The notes under the pieces are model-generated. The model ran no database searches, had not been told where the DNA came from, and saw only the letters and a list, made by a program, of their open reading frames with translations. From contig JAGYXB010001095.1 of the NCBI GenBank assembly GCA_022495005.1, forward strand, positions 1,302,001-1,366,000: a stretch of DNA of 64,000 bases. Direction: 5' to 3'. How positions within the stretch are numbered: the stretch's first letter is position 1; each line of letters begins with the position of its first letter. The DNA comes from Rhyacophila brunnea (Eukaryota > Arthropoda > Insecta > Trichoptera > Rhyacophilidae). The position numbers and the translations under genes were made by a program. Of this stretch, positions 33,227 through 45,689 are shown in pieces.

Positions 33227-36224
33227 TCCCTAACCAAGCATAAAAATGTGTATACAATAAGCTGTAATTAGCGAATATACATAAATAATATATATCAGTT
33301 AAGAAACATATTCCCAAGACCATCACAACGTTTTATGGCCATGGCACAAAAAGAAGAAGAAAAATAAAAAAAAGATATCCGTTGAATTGAGTTTTTTTTA
33401 AATAAAAAAATCTTTTATTTCAATTTCTTATGTACAAATCATATTTAATAAAAATAGGTATACCTACTCTAGCCACATTAGAAAATATTTCGTTCTAGTT
33501 AAAATATTATTTTTATAATTCATATCAAGAATAAAAAATATTGAAGAAAACTATTCTCGGATAAAATGTTAATCGACTTTTCATTTTGTTCAGAGCGGAT
33601 GTTTATATTTTCATTTTAAAAATTAATTATTTTTAATGAAACTTCAAACGTTTTTCATTGAATGTTAAAAGCGTTACATAAATTAAATTAAAAATTAAGT
33701 GTACGCTACGTTCACGTCCGTTCAAGAAACACTAAAGCTTAATATGAAAAATAAGAAAGCTCCGCTTAGAAAAAAAATCGAGTTAAAAACATCGACTAAG
33801 GGTTGCCAGAAGGGACGCCATATCTCAACTTGCTAATGACTTAACCCTAAGAGGATTATCCGGGAAAACCGACGCCGAAGGAAAAACGAATGAGAAATGC
33901 ATCGTGTTCAACTCAAAATGGCATGTTTTGAACATGAGCTAACATTACGCGCCATCTTTGTACTAAGGACAAAAAAAGATGGCATTGCATCAGAACAAAA
34001 ACTATTATTATATTGTCAACTTTACCCACTAATGGAGCTTTCAGATAATAATTATAAAGAAGAATTAAAACCAACAAGTTTATATTATACCTCAAATGGA
34101 TTTTGTAATACGATTCTATATGGACTATAATACGAAAATACCTCTATGCTATGTATTTTGTAAGTGAATACATTTAATATACAATTAGTTACAAAATTCA
34201 CTTCCTGTTATGGTAAATATAAATGAAATCGACCACAATTTTACCCCATGAGGGTTATTTGTAATCATTAGGTAACTTATGTATAATATAAAAAAATAAA
34301 GTATTGACAGTGGTATAAAAATAATTATATTAAGTAAATTCCATATACGTTTTTACGTCAGTTTGACACGCAACTATCAACACTATGGTGTAATAACAGA
34401 AATTGGTTTAGGATAGAAAACGAATTTACATATATAATGTTATAGCTATTTTTCACTAGCATTATCATCTCGGCCACTCTCTATGAACTGCTGGATGAAG
34501 GGCTCTCTTAATTGTCTCGACTCTTTTTATCCTAAATTTTTATTGCCACGTACTTGATTAGCTCGTCAATCTAATGAGCTATTGATCACCCTTCAGGTCT
34601 TTTATTTTTCATTTCATTTTTCAGGACAATATGATTTAGTAAATGATTATATTACTATATTCTTCAAGTAATGAGTCTATATATTATATTTATCGTGTCC
34701 AATACTTATGTTTGCTCTCTTATATCATATATATTTATGTTTCGATATCTTAGTTATTTTTAGTTATGTACTCTTTTGAGTCGAAGGTCCATATTTCGGT
34801 ATTAATACTGAAAGAATACATTACATTATCCTTGACGCTTCAGGAATAGTGGGACGCCATTGTTAAATATTTTAACCAGACGTTCGACGATACTTATAAT
34901 TAAATATCATTTTTTCTCAATGAATTCATTGCCGTATTAGTAGACAATTAGTATTCATTTATACTAAAACCAATTTTAACTTGGAAAAGCCTATTAGAAA
35001 AAAATCATAAAATAAAAAAATAAACCATGAGTAATGGCATAATAAAATATTATGATCGCAAGATGTATTGAAATTTAACTTGATCGAAGTGTTTTTAATA
35101 AAGACTGTTTCATTCTGAATGTCTTATGGATATTGAGACTCCAATTAAAAGTAATTAAAATAAATTGAATGAAAGTATGTATATTGAATTATATTAAATG
35201 TAACGAGGACTCTTTGCCTACCAATTTATGTCGTAAAAAAAAGATTTTTTTTTATAATGGAATCAAAAATATCCTATATAGATATATCATCAATGTATAT
35301 TATAAAAAATAACGCCTATTTACGTATGACAGGCCAAATGTAATTGAGGAAAACAAACCAACAAAAAAACTCAACATCCACTCACATTTTCAGAATTTCT
35401 TTCTAAATGAACGAACTTATGTTCAATGGCGCGTTATATAATAATTGTTATCCTACATTCTGGAGAACGATTTTTTACAAAACAATTCGGCACCGTAGAC
35501 TTTTCTGACATAATATAGCAATGCCTACATAATATATTCTAACTTCTGCTATTTCATATATACGAGTACATCGGTGTTTGATTATTAATAATCACATACA
35601 AGTTTACAATTATAAATACGATATTTTTACTAAGTATATAAATACGATACTACAGTATAAATATATGCAATCTAAAGTTTATATGAAAATAAGCCTCGTA
35701 TAATGCTGGATAGTGGAAAATAACGCGAATTTATACTCTCACAATTTATTCTACTATTTTGGTTAATGACGGGGTGAAGTTATGTAAAAAGTGAATACTT
35801 AATTTACTGATAAATATTTTGAAGACAGTGTAATTATAAATATTTAAAATATAAGGTATTGTGATCTTATTACAGGCAAGTTTCTCCACAGATATTAGAC
35901 AATTTTAATAAAGCATGTATTATGATTTGTACCATAATTTATTATAAAACACAATCTAATGCTAACGCGGAAGTAAGGAATTTATTTCCACGCCCCGAAA
36001 ATTATGTCGGAATGAACTAACATGGTTAGATTGTACTGAACAAATACGTTTCATGGACATACAACGATCGGGTGAAAAATTGTCACACCCGAAGGATAGA
36101 GTACCTACATCGATGTAGCCGTTTTAGATTTATAATAGTGATTACAAAGCTATCACTAATACAACTCAACTGGAGTAATTATGTCACAAAAATTTTACTC
36201 GGCGTAATAAATGCATTTCTTAAC
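33227..36224. other. Three kilobases without a recognised feature
   Basis: AT-rich throughout, with a modestly GC-richer patch at 33780-33970 that carries a 77-codon frame (33897-34130) of no known family. Tracts such as AAAAAGAAGAAGAAAAATAA at 33348 are simple sequence. Confidence 0.45.
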
Positions 36225-36460
36225 ACAAATTTTTTTTTTTTTTGACTTAACAATACAAATTATAAATTCAAGAGGTTATCAACGTGACATGAGAGAAAAA
36301 AAATGAGTATGTAACATTAACAACATTATATTTTAAGCAAAAATAGCGTATCAATAATTTATATGTATTCAAAACTGGATGGAAGTACAACAAGTGAACT
36401 AAGTAATCCTATTTTAAGATTTGTGTTATTGATAATGATACAACTCCACTAAATACCTAT
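36225..36460 (-). pseudogene. Jockey-like LINE 3' UTR fragment
   Basis: A T-run at 36228-36242 (poly(A) on the minus strand) followed by ACAATACAAATTATAA and GGAAGTACAACAAGTGAACTA, then CCTATTTTAAGA, matches the 3' UTR of the copies at 3786 and 50380. No coding part survives. Confidence 0.5.
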
Positions 36461-36576
36461 GGATACACAAATAATAATATTAAGCTCGGCCTAAAGAGCG
36501 AAAATGTTATTTATCTAAATATAGGTAGGTAACTATGTATAGCAGTAGCAAAGGGTGGAGGTAGGCTGTTAAAATC

Positions 36577-37309
36577 CGACATAAATAGTGCACACTAAAC
36601 TTTGTCAGTCAAACATATTTGTTTTCATTGAACTAAGACTACAATAATGTGGAATGGGTTTGTTGGTTTTTAAAATTGAATTAAACCCCTGCCGAATAAA
36701 AGCCATAGTAGATAATTGTCTAAAAATATCCGTTTATCTATACAGTAGGTACCTATCTAAGATTATGCCATTAAAATATATATAATATTAAATATTCTAT
36801 AGATTGAATCATATTTTTATCAATTATGATTTGGCTAGGCAGGGCCTAATGAATTTTATAAAAATAACCAATACTATCTGTAGTTTATATTCTGTATTCA
36901 ACGAAAACATATAAGTATGACTGAAAAAGTGTGCACTACTTTTTGTCGGATCGACCATAGCATACCTAAACTCTTATGGTTTGGTTTAGGCAAGGTTTAA
37001 TTTCATAGATATAATAATATTTTTTATCGATTATGATTTGAATTAGGCAGAGCTTAATGAATTAAAAAAAAATAACCAACGCCATTTATTAATATGTATT
37101 AATTCAACGAAAACAAATAGATATGACTGAAAAAGTGTTCACTACTTTTTGTCGGATCGCCCATAGCATACCTAAACTATTATGGTTTGGTTTAGTCAGG
37201 GTTTGATTTAATTTTAAAAACTTATCACCACCATTTTCAAATTGCATTCTTAGTTCAATGAAAACAAAGAAGTATGACTGAAAAAGTTTCGTGTGTATTA
37301 TTTATGTTG
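36577..37309. mobile_element. DNA element with ~130-bp inverted ends, right end in three copies
   Basis: Left-arm landmarks CGACATAAATAGTGCACAC, GTTTTCATTGAACTAAG and GTTTTTAAAATTGAATTAAA recur inverted at the right end. The right-end module (ATGACTGAAAAAGTGT... GGATCG) occurs three times in the same direction, at about 36916, 37122 and 37273, with spacings of 206 and 151 bp. Together this looks like a non-autonomous DNA transposon with an amplified terminus. No transposase frame. Confidence 0.6.
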
Positions 37310-38555
37310 AATCGTAACAGTCTACCTCCACCTCTCGCCACTGGGATCAATGCAGTAATTGGACAGACTATTTTGCTTTTTCCTCAGCGCCACATTTTCT
37401 GTTGTAGGATCATTGCAGTGTATACATTTCCTCATGTTATAACTGATTCTAGTTTTTTTTCCGATCACTATGACGTTTATCGTTCTCAAAACAAAGTTTT
37501 CCATTCACCTAACATTTATAAGTTTGTATTTAGTACATAAAATATGACTGCAATAATTATTTAACTGAATTTTAAAATTATCCAATCATGTAGGTATATA
37601 TGTGTTATGAATTATTGGAATGGATTGTATTTAGTTCACGAAATGCCCGAGATCGCTCCATCTCGAGTAACATGACAATAAAATGATAATTTATTTACAG
37701 AATAAGTCTATTCATTATTTATTAGTTAGGTAAGTATGTAATATTAGTGTACCTACAACACTAATCCATAAAACAGCGTATAAGAGTTTATATTTTGTTA
37801 ATATTCCGCAGTCTTTTTTCGCTCACAAGCGCCAATTTATATTTTCCCAGAAAGCCAAATGTAACGTAAAAAGTTAATTGCTCGGGATAAGCGAAGAGTT
37901 TTTTTCGGGCGAAGGGAATTTCGTAAGACGCCCGATTACATACAAAAAAGCAACGTTTTGTATTTCCAAAGACATGCCACTTACTCAATTATAGCGTAAT
38001 AACTTTTGGAAAAGGGCGCTCCGGTAGGAGGGACGAAAGTAATTTGGGATGCGCTTAAAATAAAATAATATTAAAGCCTTAAATGTATTTAAATAATAAA
38101 AGAAAAAATAAAATAAAACCATTTTTATATGGAACGCAGTCATAAAATAAACTGTTTATATTGACCAAATTACGATCACAGAAAATCTTAAATTACTCCG
38201 TGTAAAAAACAACTTTATTATAAGCCAATCATTAACCTAGTACATATTAAAAGTTCATTTTTATAGGCGGACGTAATTAATATATTGTTTTGTGGCGAGT
38301 CGGGAAGATTTAATTTCAATCCAACAGCATTTCATATCACAATACAACACTGGGCGTCGCACTTGCACATATCAAAATATATTCCATTTTTAAATTACAT
38401 AATATATGACACAGTATGAATATTAAACCTACATTCCATTTATTTAACATGACATACGAACATGAAAGATTAAAAAAAAACACCTATAGCAAAAATAATA
38501 CAGAAAGAACGTATAGTCTTTTATTATAACCTCTAACCAATCCAACACTATGGGC
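37310..38555. other. No gene recognised
   Basis: AT-rich. Frames at 37274-37540 and 37788-37988 lack any domain, and the first starts inside the preceding element. Confidence 0.5.
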
Positions 38556-38569
38556 AATGGTTGAATGTA

Positions 38570-38752
38570 GCGGCTCTCGTGGTGCAGTGCGTAAGGCGCT
38601 GACTTTCCACCCGACAGTTCTGGGTTATATTCTCGGTGAGGACACAATATTTGTGTTTTTCTCAAAGCATGAATGTTTGTGATTGTTCAAACTTACTAAC
38701 AACCACCTTGTACGAAAAATCAAGGACATGGTTATTAACAATTAAAAAAATA
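38570..38752 (+). mobile_element. tRNA-derived SINE, family 2, with 14-bp TSD
   Basis: The head has GTGGTGCAGTGCGTAAGGCGC (A-box region) and a weakened B box GGGTTATATTC. The body ends in ATTAAAAAAATAA. It is bounded by a perfect duplication AATGGTTGAATGTA (38556-38569 and 38753-38766), the signature of LINE-mediated insertion. Relatives are at 46629 and 62470. Confidence 0.85.
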
Positions 38753-38766
38753 AATGGTTGAATGTA

Positions 38767-39678
38767 AGAACGTGACCTTTTACCTTAACCCCACCTCACC
38801 ATTCCACCGCTACTATCTGACCACTTCACCTCCTACTCGTAATAAATTGTTGCAAGTGCGTTATTTTCTAGAAGTTATATTTTTACTTGACATATCCATA
38901 TTAAATTTTACTAAATCGATACCAATTATGTACATATTCTATAAGCTGTACAATTTTATATCAATATTTTAATAGTATTTGAGTATTTTTTTAGTTATGC
39001 CGAAACTAATACACATGTAGAAAAAAATACATATTGCTGTTCTTAGGTACCATAGAAAACTGTGATCAAAATGTAAGTATTTATAATCCGCATTATAATT
39101 AAAATTAAAATTCAATTTTATTATCAGTCCATACAAACAATTAGTTTTCATTGTGTTCATTTTTTTAGTATATTAGGAGTAACTTAACAACTATTCAAAA
39201 ATAAGCTCCGTACATAATAAACTTTTAAGCTCTCGCAGGTGAAATGCGTTCGTGCGAAATGTACAGCGAAACGGTCTACGACGTAGTAGGTACTCTAGCG
39301 TAGCAATGTTAATCGTCTACGCAAGCCAACGAACGATCTGCCAAGAAGCCTTGCGGCCGGCATGCTCTAAGTGCGTGAGGCAGAAATAGTCAAAGTTTCA
39401 AAATCATTTAACTGAAATATTATATCCGAGCGTTTCAGTATTACAAGTTCACAGTGAACTATTCCACCCCCATAATTTGAAAAGCCTTAATTCGCATTTT
39501 TTTCCAAAGTAGAGTTATATATGTAAGGTTGTTTGTTTTAAGTTCATGCGTTAACACAAGGCCGCCTATATTCCGGCCGTGGCACTGAATTTAAAATAAC
39601 GATATTAGTGCTAATAAAGTTATCGATTATCGTCGAACGATATGCGATAACAGATAAATGAATATAGTCCATTCAAAC
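38767..39678. other. No gene recognised
   Basis: AT-rich, with a GC-richer segment at 39235-39375 that shows no frame or repeat partner. Confidence 0.5.
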
Positions 39679-40025
39679 TAGAGGGTTGGAGCGGACCCGC
39701 TCCAGGGTCTGCTCCGCTCCGGGTAAAAAGTTTTAATATGTATTATATTATGTACCTACCTATATTGTGTCAAAAAAAAATAAGTAAGTAGTTTTAAAAT
39801 AAGGTTTATTATTCGTCATTTACATTATTAATTCTAATAAACAAAATTACCGACAGCAAATCGTCTTTCATTATTTTAGGAGGAAAATTTAATAATAACA
39901 AAAAAAACATCCGGAGCATTGGAGCACTACAAATTTTCGGTGCTCCAGCTCCGCTCCTGCTCCGGGTATAACCTCATTGCTCCATTGCTTCGTGCTCCTG
40001 CTCCGAGCTCTGCTCCAACGCTCTG
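39679..40025. mobile_element. hAT MITE with GCTCC-rich ends, TSD ATTCAAAC
   Basis: The ends TAGAGGGTTGGAGC and, inverted, CAGAGCGTTGGAGC are flanked by a perfect 8-bp ATTCAAAC (39671-39678, 40026-40033). Both subterminal regions are packed with GCTCC/GGAGC motifs in both orientations, which can pair across the element. No coding capacity. Confidence 0.85.
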
Positions 40026-40033
40026 ATTCAAAC

Positions 40034-41559
40034 TATCACGATTTATTTAAATATGTAACAATCATCATTTTCTATAAACAGATTATCGCATTGCATTGAA
40101 GATGTAAGAGTAAAGAGTAAAATAGGATAATTAAATTGTTCAGGGCATTCTATCGCGCTGATAAATGGATGTGACTATCAGTGAACTTGTATCTATGAAA
40201 TATAATAAAAAGGAATTTAAGTAGACTAAGAAAAATATGTAGGTACAAAAAAGTGTATGATAAAATTGATTGGGGCGCCAACAAGTGCTTCCTAGATGTG
40301 TACATGACGGTATTGAAGAAAACACTGTAATTTAGAGGTAACAATTGTTTATTATAAGCTAGAAAACATTGAATTTATTTAAACAACTAAGAAGTGACCT
40401 TTGCTATTCGAACATATATAGTTTTACAAGAACATTATAATACAAAAAATAGGAAAAACTCATCTGCTGGTTCATTTGAAGACACTGATTTTACAAATGG
40501 TAATGAAAATTCAAATGAAGCGAAAGCAATACTGAGATTTAATGTGACCGGCGTCCGTACCGGCCGTGATCAAAAGTAAGTTAAGTGCAGAGCTCCTTCC
40601 AGATCGAACGCCAGGGTAAAAGTGAAAGAAATAAAGGTCCATCCCCATTCCCGCCAGAGCAAAAAGTAGGGTCTCGTCCTGCTGCAGGGTGGAGGTTGGT
40701 GTGAACGACACAACCAATCTTGCATCTTCTTCTCTTGGTCAGCATTTACCTTTTTTGAATTTAGGTATAGGTATCCACAACGTGACAAGTTTTGAGGAGT
40801 ATTTAAGTAAATTACAAGTTTTATTATATTATATTAATAGACTGAACCACTTTGACCACTGGTCAAATTTAAAATAATGAAGTTGGTTGATCTAATTTGA
40901 ACATATGTAATAGTGACTGTTGTGCGTTTAAAATATGGAAAGAACTCTGTTTGCTACTTACTTACATATTCGAAGTATAAGCAATAACTATCACTACCAT
41001 TACAATTTTCAGTTTCATGTCACGGCCTTAATATAGTGGCCCTTGGCATTAATATTACAGTTAAGTGAAGTAGTGAGTAAAACAAAACCATATAGGCAAT
41101 GTTTTGTTAAAAATCTATCGCTTTTCACCGACAACCTGTCAACAACGAGATTCTTAATCCACGTTGGTAATTTACGACTTAATATTGCGCCAAAGACCGC
41201 AAGCGATCGGTTTGCCATCACTAAGCCGCCTCGGAAGGGATGCAGGGAATTTGCTAGCCAAAATTTTAATTAATTCAAGATTGACTAAGTGATAGGTCAC
41301 AGTGTAACCAAACTGTCATTTTGATAGGCTTTGAACCCAAACCCTACTACGAAATCACGTACTTATCTAGTTATCCGATATTAAGAATCTGCAGCATTAT
41401 TACTGACAGGTCTGTGTTGTGACCAGCTTTGTGTTTACCTATGTAAACATTCGAAGTTGATAATATCAATTTAAAATTGTACGCCTTATAATATTTCTAG
41501 AAATACGTCAAATAAACTCGTCAAAAGAACATTGTCAGTAAAGTTTATCTATTTAAATG
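40034..41559. other. No gene recognised
   Basis: Small frames at 40394-40579 and 41043-41273 sit in slightly GC-richer DNA, but neither product resembles a known family. No splice or expression signal stands out. Confidence 0.45.
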
Positions 41560-41627
41560 ATTCTAACACGGGACCAACAACATTATAGGCCTGACGCGTA
41601 ACCACTCGACTATGCGGGCGTAATTAT
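41560..41627 (-). mobile_element. SINE family 1 head, fragment
   Basis: On the minus strand CGCATAGTCGAGTGGTTACG, then GTCAGGCCTATAATGTTG and GGTCCCGTGTTAGAATC align with the head of the 27.6-kb SINE. The B box carries an insertion. No body recognised. Confidence 0.45.
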
Positions 41628-44107
41628 CACTATGTGCTTATTATTTATATTAATCACGTTATTTTGAGACGTTCAAAAAAGATGAAAGTCTACCTTTAAT
41701 GCTATTTAGTTTTTCTTCTTAGGTATAATTTATTTACCAGTTTAATGACAATGATGTTCACCACACCAATTACACAATGTAAGTACATGTTCTAACCTAA
41801 GTGGAATAAGCTTTAGTAAATCCATATAGGTAGGTACTTAAGTAAATAAATATAAGAGATAAAGCTTCAAAATATATTGATTTTCTCCTGTCAGTTTATC
41901 GATAACTTTCATCAGCAGTAACTTAGCTAAGCTTAAAATGAAGCGCCTAATCCCAAATTTGATTGGTTGTCTAGCAACCACCCACACTTACTCGTTTTTC
42001 ATCTACTTGCAAACAGGATTAAAATGTGAGTGACGGCTACGCTAAAGAAAACAAAATTGAACAATTTTATTTTGAGATTATTTCAAAAAGCGTGCTACGT
42101 TTATCAAAATAACGGCATTAGTGCATGTCTTGTAACACAATTTAAACATTTTGTTGTTATAATACTAATCAAAACTTTGATTATAAATTTATAAGCCATG
42201 ACGAATAGTGACAATTGTGAATGGTGTGGTTGAAGCCATTCGACATTACGAGTGGGGTGATATTAAGTTTTTACTTATGACTATAATAATATTATATCGA
42301 TGTTACACAAAATTCAAATATTGTCTTTCCAGAAGATAACAAAATGTATAACCAATATCATTTTATTTATTATTTAATGTATGTTCAATGAAAATTATAA
42401 TTAATTAAACAAAATTCAAGTACTACTCTTAATCCCCTTATAGTGCCGGGGTGCCGATTTCTGATGCTTTGGGATTGACATAAATGGTAACAATCATAAT
42501 TATATATTTAAAAAAAATGCCAATATTGTTTTTATTTTATGGCGGTCCGTATACCTGACTTGAAAGTTTACGAGAAACATTCGTTTTTTGTTGATAATTT
42601 TGAAAATATACAAAACAAAACCATGAAGACTCTATGTACATATTGTATGGTAAGTATAATATATTAGTTTAAACACAGAAGTGACAAGTGTTGATATTAA
42701 AACGATGAGATATGAGTCAATAATAATTTTTCATCATTGATGGCACTTAAGGCAACTGTATATTACGGCAGGGGCACGAATCTGTAAATTTCACTTGTAG
42801 TGCTAGTTGTTTATTTTTCGAATACAATATGGCCAACTTTTTATAGAAAATTATGATTGCTGTAAAATGGTGATACATTATTTACTTTGAATGTAATATT
42901 TAACAGGAAATCCTCGTTTATTGCGTACCACATTTCATTCCAAATTATGCATTATGTAGTACTATTATCGTAACTCGCAATTCAATTCCCTGGCCTGACT
43001 ATAGTCGGTCTTCATGGGATCTCATCACTAAGGATTATGACCCAGTTGATTTGGTCGTCGGAAGGCACCCTTTTCCACCGCTCAGTTCATAGAGTCTTAT
43101 GCCGGTAGAAAACCTATGCCGATCATGAATGACGACTATAGAAGACCATATAAGAGTGTATTTCGAATAAATCAAGCTTGTTGATGATGGTCCCAACATC
43201 CGGTCCTAAATGTAGTCATTTCATGTGTGTCTAGCTACCCCTGGCTTTAACTGTACATGTGTAAACAAAATACCTTATTAGATGCATTGAAATTGTTAGA
43301 ATAATTAGAAATTAGAAATATTAGATGTTTTGATATTGCACTGTCACAGTTTACATCGATGTGTTTTTCATCTATAGTTATTTATGACGTATGATAATAA
43401 TTGGGGATTTTTTTTCCATAATTATGTTAGTTAAGTAGAAATAGTTGTTGAATTTGTACTATATGATTATTATATTTCAATATTTCCAATACGGCTTATG
43501 TACCTTTATGGCATGACAGCATGCTCATACATGGAAAGAATTTTATCAAATCTAAATAAAACCTTCAAAGATATTATTTAAGTTCAAATATTATGTAGAA
43601 TTACTTACTTAATGGTGGCCTTTTAGTTTCTTGGTAATGTCTTTACCGTACTTAAATTGTTCCAGTAACAACATAGGGTTTTTTTCTATAAAAATAATAA
43701 TATTATTATCTAATAAAACTAATCGCTTGCCATTACGACGCAGCGTTTATTTCTAATCAACGGCCGACGCCAGTTGCCGAACCGACGCCGGCGACGCCCG
43801 CTTTTCCTTCCGCGGAGCGCACAGCAGAAATGTTTGATTCGCCGATATCCATTATTACAAGATGTCTATAGCGAAAGTGACGGGAAGAAAATGGGAGTAT
43901 TTACTAAGGCCGTGCACAAACAAAAACCGGGGGGGTCGATAAAAAAGCGATCAATCTGCAAAACGGCGATTACAGGATGTTTCGATTAACGGAATGTAGT
44001 AAGCATTTCCACCCCACTGGAGGCGCCCCTTGATTTCGTACTCGGACAAGTCGGACCACGTTTCTTCACATGCTTCGGTATCAACATTATATATATATAT
44101 ATATATA
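41628..44107. other. No gene recognised; GC-rich patch 43735-44040 and (TA)n at 44087-44107
   Basis: The patch at 43735-44040 is GC-rich and has a 71-codon frame (43774-43989) beginning with an arginine-rich stretch; it is not a family I know and could be an exon, promoter DNA or repeat debris. A (TA)n microsatellite at 44087-44107 is the insertion site of the next element. Confidence 0.4.
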
Positions 44108-44204
44108 TTTTAATAAACCATTTCTTCATTCAATGAATAATTCACGAGATTTTGAGAATGTAACATTCCATATATTGAACATATATAACTTGAAAACACC
44201 TCAG
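44108..44204 (-). repeat. Terminal direct repeat of copy A (downstream)
   Basis: On the minus strand it starts CTGAGGTGTTTTCAAGTTAT and ends GGTTTATTAAAA. It pairs with 44512-44609. Confidence 0.75.
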
Positions 44205-44244
44205 AAAACACCCACTAGAAAAAATCATATTTGAAAAAAAAATA

Positions 44245-44322
44245 CGAAACCCACGGGATTTGAACCCGTATAACCATTGGTGTCGCGCAAACCTGTGCAT
44301 TAACCAATTCTGCTACGAGCCT
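44245..44322 (-). ncRNA. tRNA-like Pol III unit in copy A
   Basis: On the minus strand it has A-box-like GTAGCAGAATTGGTTAATGC and a consensus B box GGGTTCAAATCCC with a perfect T-arm (CGGG/CCCG). It is followed by nine T (44234-44242 on the plus strand as A), a strong Pol III stop. The acceptor ends do not pair well, so this is a tRNA-derived transcription unit and not a decoding tRNA. Confidence 0.55.
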
Positions 44323-44511
44323 CCCAACTTATTACGACAATTTAAACTAGTAGGTCATACATGAAAATGCTTACCAATTAACGTAATTATTGACTATCGG
44401 TTTTGGTGGATTAAATCAAGGAATATTAATAATAACCTTAATTATTACTAACCGACGCCCGGCTCTCGCCAAATATTTAAGTTATAACCTCTACTTAAAC
44501 TTGCTAACAAT

Positions 44512-44609
44512 TTTTAATAAACCATTTCTTTTATTCAATGAATAATTCACAAGATTTTGAGAATGTAACATTCCATATATTGAACATACATAACTTGAAA
44601 ACACTTCAG
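44512..44609 (-). repeat. Terminal direct repeat of copy A (upstream)
   Basis: Differs from 44108-44204 by about three substitutions and one extra T. Confidence 0.75.
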
Positions 44610-45196
44610 ATATATACAGATAGAACTCAAGGAAAAATACGCAAAACAGAAGGTAACATAACACACTGAAAACGAGTGATGTTATTAATTATTGTAGTCT
44701 TACTTTCTTATAAAAATTAATTTATTTTACATATAGGTACTTAGTCAATTTTACAAATTTTAAACCCAGAACGATTACAATACTAAGTATGATGTGAGGG
44801 AAAACCATTTTACCAATATAAATAATAATATGTAGATATACAAAAAATAGCATCGAGTAAATAGAAAAATATATTAGAATAAACATATTATACACGAGGA
44901 TAATATATATATGGTAATATTACCGCAAGGTTTAAATGAGTCGAGGATTATAGAGTTTCGTAAACCACCGTCTTGGGCAGTGCATTCGCCGAGTTACTTT
45001 GCATCGGTGCGTCATTTTAGTATTATTTATTGAAGTATTGTTAGCATTGAAAATATATCGTCCCGACTTGCCACAGTAAAAAAAATCTAATTTATTATTA
45101 TTGATTAATCTAAAAACGATCCTATTATCTGTTTGGTATTTTTTGTGATGAATATTGAAAAACTGGAGCCAATAAAACAACATCGCAACATTACAG
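44610..45196. other. AT-rich spacer with a possible small exon at 44911-45006
   Basis: From ATG at 44911 the frame runs as MVILPQGLNESRIIEF and RKPPSWAVHSPSYFAS to 45006, followed by GTGCGT. The DNA is less AT-rich there. Joining 45006 to 45197 would keep phase with the coding-looking segment that follows. This is a speculative gene model. Confidence 0.2.
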
Positions 45197-45382
45197 CTGC
45201 GAATTGCGGATATCTATGAGAATATCGACGAATTGAAAGGTGTCCTGGCGGTGGGTAAGACGGAAGAGCCTGGCAAAATTGTAAAGTTCTTTAACAGAAT
45301 AGGAGTGAGGACCTGGTCGGCGGATCCCCTTCTAGAAGAGAAGAGGCGATATGACAGCGAGTCGCAGTCAAAGCCTCGGTAA
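45197..45382 (+). other. Coding-looking segment, unidentified, ends at TAA
   Basis: 61 codons open to a TAA at 45380, GC-rich in an AT-rich setting and preceded by TTACAG, a possible splice acceptor. It contains LRIADIYENIDELKGVLAVG and VKFFNRIGVRTW, then a charged tail ending in SQSKPR. There is no start codon in frame, so it would be a terminal exon or a piece of a retrocopy. I do not recognise the family. The balanced amino-acid composition argues against chance. Confidence 0.4.
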
Positions 45383-45689
45383 AATCAGAAGAAAAAAAAC
45401 ATTAACTCTCTTTTTTTAAGTTTGATTTCGGTAATATTAAAGTTGTTTTGTTAATAGTGTAATAATTATCGAGCTTTGCAATTGTGTATTAAGAGTTGTG
45501 TTTTTTATTATTTTCATTGCCATGTTTAATTCGGAAAAATATTTATTGTTAAGGGCATATCGTTCTGTGTCTGTATTTTGGTGTTTGATGGTTAATTGAT
45601 TTTCATAATCGATTGCTAGGTTATTTAAAAACAATATTTAACATACTATAATAATATACTACCTTTGAAGAATCTGGGTCAATGCGTGT

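Larger units (their letters stand above)
44108..44609 (-). mobile_element. LTR-like element with tRNA-like unit (copy A, best copy)
   Basis: A 502-bp element on the minus strand: terminal repeat (44512-44609), spacer of about 190 bp, tRNA-like domain (44245-44322), T-rich stretch, then the second terminal repeat (44108-44204). The two 97-98-bp repeats differ at about four positions. Flanking ATATAT on both sides fits a target duplication but lies in a (TA)n tract. Each terminal repeat contains TTGAATAAA-type sequence that could act as a poly(A) signal. I see no primer-binding site directly after the first repeat. The same order recurs at 19446 and, in part, at 8570 and 55800. Confidence 0.7.

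Noticed and set aside
32983..33243. Overlapping frames of 86 and 76 codons on both strands
   Set aside because: They lie inside a MITE with a GC-rich palindromic centre that lacks stops on both strands.
43774..43989. 71-codon arginine-rich frame as a real gene
   Set aside because: No recognisable family, no partner exon or signal; GC-rich composition alone explains the open frame.
44245..44322. Functional tRNA gene
   Set aside because: A and B boxes and the T-arm are good, but the acceptor stem does not pair and no clear anticodon arm forms; it belongs to a repeat family.
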